Source: Acanthaster planci
Lineage: Eukaryota; Echinodermata; Asteroidea; Valvatida; Acanthasteridae
Direction of reading: 5' to 3'
NCBI RefSeq assembly: GCF_001949145.1
Contig: NW_019091368.1
Span: 2,272,840-2,336,839, forward strand
Length of the DNA: 64,000 nt
Below, piece by piece: positions 51,301 through 62,100 of this stretch. Made by a program: the position numbers and the translations under genes. How positions within the stretch are numbered: position 1 is the stretch's first letter; each line of letters starts with the position of its first letter. The notes beneath the pieces are model-generated. The model did not search any database, was not told the origin of the DNA, and saw nothing but the letters and a program-made list of their open reading frames with translations.

Positions 51301-54300
51301 GAAACCTTTCCTCATATACATGCATAATACTTCATTTTTCGACAGCCACAGTACAGACCTCTGAAATAATGATGGCCACATCCAAGATCCATGTCTCAAA
51401 GTGACGTTTTTAAGGAATTAAAACTCAAAAAGGTTTACCAGTTGATGGGAAGTAATAAGTGTGCATGCATATTCAAAAAGAGATCAACTTACCAAAATTT
51501 GGAGCCGGGAGGATTTGATTCAGCCTTTTCAAAAGAAAACCAGAAAAGGGAAACTCTAATACCTTCAGTTACCATGGCAATATAAAAGATAGGGTAAGGA
51601 ATGGTATGTGCTGAAAGACTGCAACGCATACATGTGTGATACTGTTCTGTACTGTAAGGGTTCACTTGGGAACTCTACATCAAGGCTATAATTTTTTAAA
51701 TCAAATAATTCACCCTTTTTGTAAACAGGACTGTCAAACAAAAGTTAATTTCAAACCCAACTGAACAACAAGAGAGAATCTGCTGTTTGTTCAACAACAA
51801 AAGTGGGTATGACAACATGCGTGCCATGTTAGAGGCTTACGCCACTCAAATCCTTGAAAACAAAAAAAAGGAAGGAATTAGATTACACCATATCTGGTCC
51901 TGGACAGCACCAGTCTTTATCTGCCTGGAACAAACATTCTTCACTGATTGTGGGACAATGTGAACATCATGATTATCCACAAATACACTGGTTTCATTTC
52001 ACATCTTTGTGGCCTAGGAAAGGAAGCTGCGACACTGAAAGCATACATGTAGGCCAGAGTGGGAACTATGTATACAGATATGTTTCAAATCACAGGTGCT
52101 TCACAATGCATGGTCAATGCAGTCTTCAAGTGTGTGTCTCCAAAATTCTTGTACAGTAAGTTTTTGATCAAAAATATTGCCATTTGCTAAAGTATGCACT
52201 GGAAAATGGATCTTAATCTCTCAAAACAAGTAGGCAATGAGCCACTGAGGTAGGAGGTGTTCTGAAACTCGACAATGTTTTCGGCTCTGACAGTACATAT
52301 GCATTATGTTTTATTTAAAATCTTTACTCTATTAAGTCCTACAAAAAAACCCAGAAATCTATATTAGACGAACGACAAAGAAGTTTGACACTATGACCCA
52401 CTTCTGAAATTATTTTCACCAAAGTAAAAGCTTTATTGACTTGGTTTTTATGAACATTTCCGTGCTGGCCAGAGGCGTAGAATGGGAGCATCCAGTCATT
52501 CAAATCAATGACAAGAGGATCCCCATAATTGCTACAGGACGCCATGCTTCATTGCACTGAACTGAACTCACCATGACTTCCACCCTTGTGTCTTCAACCC
52601 CCATCACTTTGATGCACGGGTTGGGCAGTCCGATGTCGCTGTAGTATATTTCAGTCCGGGCAAAGCCCACTGGTCTGGCACTCACGTCGTCGATGCTGCT
52701 GTAGTTTCGATTGTATTCTGCTTCTGGAATGCCGACCCACGTTTTGACATTGGTGGTGCACGCCTGACCATATACACCTGTAAAAGAAAAGGGCAACGGT
52801 TTTCAAGAATCGACACAACCAAGTCTGTGGTCTCATTTACATTTCAACCAATCAGATTTCCAAAAGAAAAACCACTTGAGGGGTTTTGATTTTTTTTTGT
52901 TAACTCGATGCATAAATGTTGTCATATTTTATTGCTTTTATCCTTCTCACATTGATTGCTTAGTGACCTTAGAAAAACATAACTTACAACTAAAGGAGAA
53001 ATGACGTGGAAGGCATTTAGCAAACTATTTTTATTTGGTGTATCGCTCTTCTTGAATCTTTGAGATTATATTTGACCTACCCATTTGGAGAACCTTTGCT
53101 TTTGAAAGTCAATTTAAAGAGCTGTAACAATATCAATATGGATTGTGAAGTTTAATTTCACAAGCACAAGGTTCACTACAAATGACATTCTGATGTCAAG
53201 ATGCGCTTCCTTTTGTTGTAGTTGTTGTTTTGTATTTATCACTTGTATTTTGAAAAGAAAAAAAGTGCAGCAGTTGTGATTCACTTGATCACAAATTCCA
53301 AACTTTGTTTTTTGTTGTTGTTTTTTTCCACTACAACGTATTTGTTCATGTATATCTATCAGTAAAGTTCTACCAGGAAACAGTCACAATGGTACTTCCA
53401 TTTCCTGAAGGTACCAGCCATCAGCTACATGTACTACTAGAGGAAATGCAGCGGCATCAAAAGGGCAGGTACACATGTACATTGTACTTGTACTGCAGGA
53501 GGCAGCCACCTGACAGGTCCACACCCATGCACTCTCATAGAACCGTGTTAACAATGAGCTATTCATGCACAACAACTGCTGGGGCTTAACGAGGGCCAGC
53601 ACTTTGGGGTACACTGCTAATGACTTCTTTGTTCAGGAATTTATCTTCCCTTAAATGGGACCACAGGACAAGGAAGTTTCTCTGAAAAAAAAAACTTTCA
53701 TTGGTTTGTCAGTTTTAGTGGAGTCATGTTTACCAGTCACCTGTAACTTAGTACCAGAGGAGGAAGTCATTTTCCTGATAATTGCACTGGAGAGTGCAAA
53801 CTTTCATTTTCCGCTTAGTTGCCAGATTTCATTTACAGTGATTTAACACAAAAAACTCCACAGAAGAAAAGAAAACAGGGAGGAAATCTAAAAGAAGATG
53901 CAACAACAGAAGCAATATCTGCCTGCCAAGCCACGAGACCTATTATCACTTTAAAGTTGAGAGGATCAACCATTAACACAGTCCTAGTTTAATACTTCTG
54001 ATTGAGATTTGAAAGTGTATGAAATTGATCGTTCTAAACTTCAGCTGTAGGAAGAGAGGAGTTCAGTGTACAGTGTCAGACAACAGGATCATATCTCCTT
54101 AGACAGCTTGAGGTTATTAAAAATGTCAAACATTTTAGTAGTAAGAACAAAATCAAACTCTGTACTATAAAGTTAAAGCTTGAGAATGAGGAAAAATGTG
54201 TTCAAGAGCCATAAAAGAAGCCAGTTTTCTGTAGCTGCATTGTTAAAATGGCACAATGCCCCATACTTAACAGGATGCATTTCAACAAGCATGGAGTGAC

Positions 54301-56602
54301 TCATTCTGATGGACCTTTTTCCAGCATACTATCAACAGCCCAATATGGTAGGTTGTCTCATTTGGTGGCTTTGCCAAAAACCTTGAAATGAACAAATGAG
54401 TTGTTTGTGTCGTATTTCATGCAATACACTAGAACTGTTGTGTTTCATTAAAACCTGACTATTTTGAAGTATTTGTAAGGCTGCGAAGATTTGTGTGCCA
54501 ACGTGATTGTCCACTTGCACTTAAAAATACACATTTCTAAAGCACTTTTTTTCAGCTGAAAAGTCAGATTTTTGGGTGGCAGAGGGAGACGATAGTTACA
54601 CGTACGTAGATACTGTCTATTTCAATGTACCGTGGAAACTTACTGCTTTAAATACACACCCATACATGTACATGTACATCAACACAAAAACAATCTTTGA
54701 ACTTTGGAATCTTAGCATCAAAAAACAAATATTCATGTGAACTTCCATGTACTGGATACTGGTTGACCCCTGTTTAAATACCATTTAACAAGTATGATGC
54801 ACAAGCAACTTTTTTGGGGGGGGGGCTGGAAGGGGGATTAAACATTTAGGAGTTGCTTTTCAACATAATGTTAACAGCCTTTTGAAGAGGTCAGGCGCCA
54901 TTCTGGGTCTTTTTCACATGCATTATGAGAAAAGGAAATGAAAGAGCCCCCCCTAAAAGCTATAAAGTTGCCTCAGGGTGGGGTGGCTACCCCCCGTTCT
55001 GCTAATACTCTGCCACAACACAAAGTAACAAATGTCCGAAAGATAACTGACAACTGAAAGAACTATATTCTCCCAACATTACGATAAATGATAGCAATTG
55101 GATATCGATGTCATTGAGGTTTTTCTTCAGAGTGACGTGAATTTGATTTTGATATTTTTGTTTGTTTTTCAAAAAGTTGACATTAGTCAACAATTCAGTC
55201 AGAAATGCAATGTATTCAGTTTTCCAGAAATGTAATGCTGATTGAAAGAGTCAATTCTACATGAAACAAATGTTCATATCAACTTTGTTTCAATTCAACT
55301 GCACCCACAAAATTCGTTCAAGTTGGCCTGTGAAAATTAGGACTAGTTGTTTTCAAATACCAACTACCCAAAAAAGTCTTTAATTTAAAGAAAGAATGCT
55401 GCATCCTGCCTCCACTTTTTCACCTTTTATCATCTCCATTAAGGTCAGTCATTGTGGAAATGCTGGAAAGACAGAAATCTGGGAAAATTTGAGAGAAAAT
55501 GTTTTAGTTTTGTTAGAAAATACGTCCATTTTTTTCTTGACTCCCCACAACACAACAGCTGAATTGGTGTCAGGATGCAACATTCTTTCCAACAATAATA
55601 ACCCTAACCGTGGAGCTACATTATTGCTCCATGCCCAATCCTGCAGTCCTCCAAAGGGTGGATTGACGACTGTTTAAGTTTTACTGTTAAGCCTAATGTT
55701 TCTCTTCAGAGCAGCTTCATTGGACCCTAAGTCGATATATAGGCCTTACAAGTATTTTTTTCTAAAGTATCACCACAATTCACATTATATTAAAAGTGAA
55801 TCTTCTGTGTTAAGACTGCACATTCCCCCCCCCCCCCCCCAACAGTGGGGCCCNGACTGCCCTTTCCCCCCCCCCCCCCCCAAGTGTGGGGCCCTATGTC
55901 TCTCTAAGGATGTCGGACCCCACAGTTCTAGGGGGTACTGGGGACCGCAGATTTGGGTGTGAATGGACAAAAGCAATTTTAGATCATAAATACATTCTTA
56001 GGCAGAGTTTATGAACTGAACAAAATCAATTGATTCAAAGGTTACAGTCTAAGTGCTCAATCTCATTCAAACCAACCCTGACATGCATGGTTTTGTCATT
56101 TTAATCTTGCAAAACTGGTGAGTCCCCCGAAAAACAAAGGCAACACTCTCTTTACTACCCTGACCCTACTTTTCGGAAATTTCAAATTTGTAAACTGAGA
56201 GAAAATATGACTTATTTATCTTACTGATAAACTAGCCGTGCAAATTTAAATCCACCTTGCATGCCTTGTGTCATGTGTACTGTTGAACACTCACAGTTCC
56301 CCTCATAATAATTCCTTCAAAACTCGGTCTTTTTTGGCAACATCAATGGTCACAGTTATCTACTAAGGTCAATTCAAAAGTTAAAATTAAAAAGTCAAAA
56401 GTTCATGACGTTAGTTCTTCCATGGAGGTAGAATGTGATTCTACCTCCATGGTTCTTCTCCCTTTCTATAATTTATAGGAGCAGGGTCCCCAAATTTACA
56501 ATACCCCTGGGCTGGGGGGCTAATTTTACCTGTGACACTTAGACAGCATAACGCCAGAATCTTCAGGAGAGAACCCATTTCAGCGATTCTTAAGACAGAC
56601 AT
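48363..56602 (-). CDS. Small secreted, probably GPI-anchored Cys-containing protein (unrecognised)
   Basis: Four minus-strand exons: 56530-56602, 52572-52777, 49294-49432 and 48363-48580. They join in phase with GT-AG borders to 636 nt, 211 aa. The N terminus is a signal peptide (GSLLKILALCCLSVTG, followed by VYGQAC). A second Met at residue 9 could be the real start. The mature part has six cysteines, enough for three disulfides, in QACTTN, NPCIKV, IYDCRQ, EFYCDATSC and ELWCNS. The region after the last cysteine is Pro/Ser/Asn-rich and low in structure. The last 20 residues (from about 192) are hydrophobic (LGLAVLSSVLCLVSLWMMHI) and run to the stop, as in a GPI-attachment signal; an N-G-A at 180-182 is a possible cleavage site. 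A single-pass membrane protein is the alternative. I do not recognise the family. The join between exons 2 and 3 rests on phase and splice sites only. Confidence 0.72.
50294..50880. mobile_element. hAT-type non-autonomous element
   Basis: The left end CAGTGATGTAGTCGAGTACC and the right end ...GTACTACAACACTG are inverted repeats of the CAGTGTTGTAGT type typical of hAT elements. The 8 bp before the element (GTGTACAG) and the 8 bp after it (GTGCATAG) agree at six positions, as expected for an aged 8-bp target duplication. The interior is non-coding and full of GAGTAC/CTCGAG words. It lies in intron 2 of the 48363 gene. Confidence 0.7.
50787..51273. repeat. Tandem duplication, 246-bp unit
   Basis: Positions 50787-51032 are repeated almost exactly at 51033-51273, with a few substitutions such as GATCGAG/GATCAAG. 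The unit contains the right end of the hAT-type element plus about 150 bp of flanking DNA, so the duplication came after the insertion. The identical 64-codon frames in the two copies are a by-product and not a gene. Confidence 0.9.
54808..55015. mobile_element. G-run/C-run element fragment
   Basis: It has a ten-G tract near 54816, a body with TCTTTTTCACATGCATTATG and AAAGAGCCCCCCCTAAA, and a C-run GCTACCCCCCGTTCTG near the right end. The body resembles G-run fragments near 3048-3200 (CTTTTCACATGCTTTTGG, AAAGACCCCC). Boundaries are approximate. Confidence 0.35.
55825..55945. repeat. Poly-C tracts with one unresolved base
   Basis: Two long C-runs flank GGGGCCC-containing palindromic sequence. 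The single N of the window is at about position 55854. The right part shares GTCGGACCCCACAGTTCT (55912-55929) with the palindrome at 11363-11380. The length of the runs is likely unreliable. Confidence 0.7.
56420..56452. repeat. Perfect 15-bp hairpin
   Basis: CCATGGAGGTAGAAT, a 3-nt GTG loop, then its exact reverse complement. It lies about 80 nt downstream of the first donor site of the 48363 gene (minus strand), in intron 1. The function is unknown. Confidence 0.8.
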
Positions 56603-59166
56603 CTTTCCAGAGAAACATCAAAATCTGCCGTCTTCCACGAGTGAACGAGTATCACAATCCTCACCAGGAAATGTTTGTAAATGTAGGTGCGAAGTAGGTA
56701 CGCTTACGTTATAAGCTGGACGCTACGTAGGCGTACGCCTATTTTTCAACCTGACTCACAGGCAAAGCTACGCGGCGCTACGATCTTTGCTCACATGTTC
56801 ATATACATGTACATATATACGCCGGCGGTATTGTCATTATACCAGTGCAATGATATGCACATCGCACAGTATATACCCTTGTGTACAGATGTACGGGACT
56901 TGATTTCTGCCTGCCATTACGTAATTAAAAATATCTCTCTCTGTAGTTTTTTCCAGAAATGGGACTGTATTATATATTCGATGGTAAAAATTTAACGAGC
57001 TAAGATAAATGAAGTCCTGAAAGCTAATTCATGCCTTTACATTTTCCTGCCTCTATAGTCATGATAGTCTGTTGCTTTGACGATGATCTGTCAGCGAAAA
57101 AGAGGACTCGAAGTAAGACTACAAACTTAGGTCAGTGCATTCGCTGGTACCCATGTGTCTTTTATTGTGTGATGAAATCAGTTAATAATTGACCCGAGCA
57201 AAAAACCATGATATCCACTGTGCCTTCAATGTGAAAATCTGTACCCGTGGTAAGAAAATTAGAGAATTTGTATTAATTTGTGGTTTGCAGTGTTGTCTCA
57301 AGAGATTTTATAGAAAGATAAGGGAAAACTTGTTCAATGGGAAAATGAGGTGTTTACACTTCTAGAATGCAGCCTTCCTTGGAAAAAGATCAATTGAGTT
57401 GGCTGGCGAACGTGCGTACGCGTGGTTCATCAATTCAATGATGATTCACTCATGCATTCACCATGGCATAGACCTGGCGCCTCGGCCAAACCTGTCAGTG
57501 TCAAGCGCAATCCTGTGTCCCGCACAGATTTACTGTACTCCATCCTGAGACGAATATCCTTTGAATAACGTGTTCATAGTAGTATGATAAATTTGCCCAA
57601 GAGTCAAGATTGCACTGTACATGTATTTCATTATTTCAATTTGTGCCAGTCAACTGGACCATTTGTCAGTGCAGTTGTTACACCCCAACTATAGTGTCAG
57701 TCCCAACTATAGTACTGCAAAAAAAATTTTCAACCTTCTCCGAGTTTATGCAGCTCACACCTGACATAATTGATCTAAAATATGACACTTCATTAAAACA
57801 GTTATTTTATAGTTGATGTAAACAACTGCTGATGTAAACAAAATGGCTCCGGAAGATGCTTTGGCACATATGCACACACTGTGCTGTAGTTGGGCCAACC
57901 CAACTATTGCACTATAGTTAGGACAGTCCCAACTATAGTTGGGACTGATGCTGTAGTTTGGACATAACATTATCACTTGTATTGTATCCATCGCTGTATG
58001 GAAATATATCTTGATTGTCTTAAATGAGAGGAATATAAACCAAAGCACGGAGGAATACAAAAAGACATCCAAACCAAATGTCAGATGGTGTAGAAAGAAT
58101 TCCTTACAAGGATGCCACTCATTTTTACCTACATGTATTCGCCATTTGAAAGCAATAACATGCCCCAGAAAGTCAAATTTAGGAAAATATTGTGGTATGC
58201 ACAAAGGAAACTTTTTGAGTTAGGTGTGAGTTGCAGAAACCTGGAGAAGGCTTGGAAGTTTTCAGTTGAAATTCTTCCTAGAATTACATGTATGGGCCTC
58301 TCTTTCCCAACCAGAAGCCCACAGTTTGAGCTGGATTGAAGGTGTTTAGAAATTTGCCTGGGTAAAACCCACCACTGGATTGTTGAGGTTCTTATTCGGG
58401 TGTACATGTATCACTGACTCGCCCGTTGTGGCCTTGCGTCAACTAAAAAGTTTGGAAAACTAGCCCAAAGAACAACTAGACAATATCAGTTTTTCCTAAG
58501 CTGAATGGATGAGATGAGATGAAATTTATTTTCTGAAGGATTGCAAGGTGGAGGTAGCACTGGTGGTGTGATGCAGGTTTGCAGTCTTACCATGTGGCAT
58601 CTGCTCTGTAGTGAGTGAGGTTCTAAGGAGAAATGATGGACTCAAAGTTACAGACATTATACTTTGTCCATTGTCAGGAGACTGAAGAAATTTGGAGGAG
58701 GAGTTTATGTTTGGCAGCAATCAAGCAATGATGCCGCCACTTGGTGGCTGGATATTGAATTCTGGCCTCAAGTTCTCCTGCATGTACGGTACATGTAGAA
58801 GCATGATTATGCCAGGGCCCATGTATGTGCCTGCTTGACCATTATTCATTCAACAGTATGAGTCCAAGTGCCCTTTGTCCCACTCATCTGTTGGACAAGG
58901 GCAGTGGCTTATCCAGCTGAAGGGGAGGGTGGCAATTTTTGAATCTGAATTTATGATATTGAGACCTCTCCTCTGTATTGTACATTCTTCAGGAAATTTA
59001 AACCCGTGAGGAGAGGGGACAGTTGGCCACTCCATTTGTCAGTGAACGCAATGTACAGAGCCAGCTAGTAGATGCAGCAGTAGGTCTTCCCATCCGCTTG
59101 CGCCAGGCATGCAGTCTTGACAGATCCTGGTGAGACCAGCTCAGCCCGGACCCTCGTGGTCTGTAG
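56603..59166. other. Intergenic interval between divergent genes
   Basis: It should contain the promoter of the 48363-56602 gene and upstream sequence of the WD40 gene. A palindromic repeat lies at 57677-57968. Possible but unproven upstream exons of the WD40 gene are a frame from ATG 57061 to a GTAAGA donor at 57113, one at about 58610-58680, and one at 59044-59135. None can be chained with convincing splice sites. Confidence 0.4.
57677..57968. mobile_element. Palindromic element with CCCAACTATAG repeats
   Basis: The left end GTTACACCCCAACTATAGTG continues into CAGTCCCAACTATAG. The right end on the other strand reads GTTATGTCCAAACTACAGCA and then TCAGTCCCAACTATAG. The word CCCAACTATAG and its complement occur several times. 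A 292-bp inverted-repeat element with no coding capacity. Confidence 0.6.
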
Positions 59167-62100
59167 TCCCAAAATCTGCTGAAGGTGCCGGCCAGTGGAG
59201 TCAGCAGATTCGGGGTCGGTGCCTGGCAGTGTGCGGGGGGCTGGCAGACCGATAGACAACCCACAATGCAGCAGGAGGGACGAGTGCAGTTTCTCAAGTA
59301 CCACCTTGGCAGCGTCAGGGGTGTGGCTTTCTGTCCTAAGGTACATGAGAATGTCATAATTTATGAGGGTATTAACCCTAGCCCTCCAGCCTACTTTGGC
59401 AAGAAATCCTGCCAGACACATTAGTCTGCGTCATTTTTGTAACAAGATCCCACAGGTCAACTCTCCCCAAGGCCAAACAGCCCGGGAGTCGGTGGTTGCC
59501 AGTCACCACAAGATCCAACAGTGGCATTGTTCAATGGGACTAACTCCCATTGTCTCAACATGACCAGTTTGTTCGGCTGCAGTGCCTATATTTGAGAGGT
59601 CGCAGGCTCAAATCCTGCCTGCTTCAATTTTCTGCATTCATCTTTATAATTAATATGTAAGCACCCAGTCAGTTGCCGTTTGATGATTTCTTTTATTTGC
59701 ATCATTACACTACACAGGACCGCTACTTATTCTGCTCAGGGGCATTTGATGGCAGGGTCAACTTGTACACAGCCCAGAAGTGTATTCTGCTGCAGAGTTA
59801 TTCGGTAATTGTGAACCTTCCCTTATCCTGAAACCGTCTGGCTCTGTCTGTTTTCGTCTGATCCCTTTGCCCTTTAGTGACGGTGGAAGGATTTTGACTG
59901 ACCCTTGTTGGTGTTTCTGAACAACAGTAATGCAGTCCAGTCCACGACTTCACTAGTCGCGACAAGTCGATCACAAGTCCTCAAGTCTTCAGCCAAGTCA
60001 CAAGCCTTTTCACAGAACTGCAACAAGTTCAGTCTTTTGTCATAGTTCAACCTGTGACATATGACTGGTCTTTTGACTTGTGACTTGATTTGTCAAAGGA
60101 TTGGTGATGGACTTGACTGTAACGCTGCCGTACACTCTGCCCATGTATAAGGACCCCTTCCCCATAGTTTAACGCAATCAGCATTTTGGGCCTGATGCTC
60201 GCCCAGTTATGGTATAGACTTACAAAATCAACAGCACCTCCTCCACGCCAGAGGCTTGGAACAGGGCCCCCTGGCATGCAGTGTGTCACCCCAAGGAAGA
60301 GTGTTACTTAGTGAAAGAGCAGCCTCTTTTGTTCATCCAAGGAGATCGTAACTGGTTGAGTGCCTCTAGTCTTCCACCATTACATCCGTCATCTCAAGAA
60401 GTACAGGGCCAGAAAAAATTGCTTGTGAGAGCAATTCCAATTTGTCCTAGTATTCAGGCAAACAGTTAAATACCCTTTATATAATCACTGAACTTTTTAA
60501 AACCGTTTTGTCAGGTAACAACCTTCAGCTTAGCCAGGAACATACACGCTGTGCGCTTCACCAGCGATGGCAGGAAGGTACGTACTTTACAGCAGACTTA
60601 CATAACACCTTTAATGAGAAGCTGTCCATGAGGTGGTACCACATGGGTCTTACCCATGTGGTGATTTGTTGGTTGGTGGAACAGTGAGCATATATATACC
60701 CACACTAAGTGGAGCATGTTGGTAGTGACTTCTAGATGTGGTCTCAGGATGATACTACGCACAGAAAACAGGTTCTACAGTGTTCACTCTGAAAGCTTTC
60801 CAATGCCTGCCATGTTCAGACCTCTCTATCATCTAAATGCAAATTTTAACAACTTTTGCATTTCACCAAAGGACAAAAGGAGTGACGTGTATTTATGAAT
60901 TTGAAGTTTTTTGTTACATTCGATCACCCCAAGGATCTCTGTTTTATTTACTTGTTTGAAATTGATATAATGTGCGTGTATATTCATGTGACAGAAATAA
61001 TCATATGTACTTTTTCAGAGCTATGCTGAATATAATTTGCCCATTCAACATTTCAAAATGATGAGTTCATGCAGGAATACGGTTCCCGACATCATGTGAA
61101 CTTGAACATGCTGTGTGTGTGTGTGTGTGTGTCAGTTGGCATCCAGCCGTGCTGACGGGGCCCACCTGACACATGTCTTGCTGTTCTGAAATGACATACA
61201 GCGTGCCTCGGTCTGAGCATCTGCTTTTGAAATACCAAACTTGCTCATTTGATAAAATGTCAATCATTCTGAATTGTCTGTGGCAGATACTTGCGACGAC
61301 GACTGCAGGGAAATTAGCTGTGGTGGATGTTGAGACTGGCGCTCAACTCCTAACATATGAGAGCTGTGAGTAAATTTCAGTGCTGTAGTCAGGCTTAGCC
61401 TCGATGCAATACTGTAACTTCAGTAGTCTTGGTAAAAGTTTTCATTGCACCTGTTGGGAAAGCTGTACCCACAGAAGCTCGTGGCTAAGACCGTGTCTGA
61501 AATGTACTTCCACAGTTTGGACTGAACCAGTTGTCAGCATTTGCCCGACGTATGTGCAACCATCAAAAGACCCAGTTTCTAGCCCCAAAACACAAGTTTG
61601 AGACATGGCCCAAGACTGAATATTTTGTTCTTGTCAGAGTTTACGTGCTCCCCAGTAAGTTTTGAACATGTCCTTGTGGCCCACGTTTGTCCGTGGCTGC
61701 ATTAACCCTATCCTTCCAGGGTACTTTGCTTAGAAACCCTGCCAGACACGTTAGTCTGCATCATTTGTTAAAGTGGCTTGCCTGCCCAGTGTAACAAGAT
61801 CCAACAGGTCAACCCTTCCCAGGTCTAAACAGCCTGGGAGTGTGTGGTTGCTAGTCACCACAAGATCCAACAGGCATTGATCAATGGGGACAAGCTCCCA
61901 TTGTCTCAACATGGCCAGTATGTTCAGCTGCTGTTGATTGCTCTGGGCAAGACAGGGCACCAGACTTTTACACCCTGTTGCACTGTGCTGCAGCTGGCTG
62001 GGTTAGGGTCAATGTGTGAGTATTCATCACATATCATGTTGGAAGTTAGTTTGGCGAATCACTGGGTTAGTGTAGTGGTTCTTTCCTCTCCTCTGTGACG

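Noticed and set aside
57061-57112. ATG-started short frame with a GTAAGA donor, as first exon of the WD40 gene
   Set aside because: The donor is good, but I could not chain it to the first WD40 exon through exons with credible splice sites.
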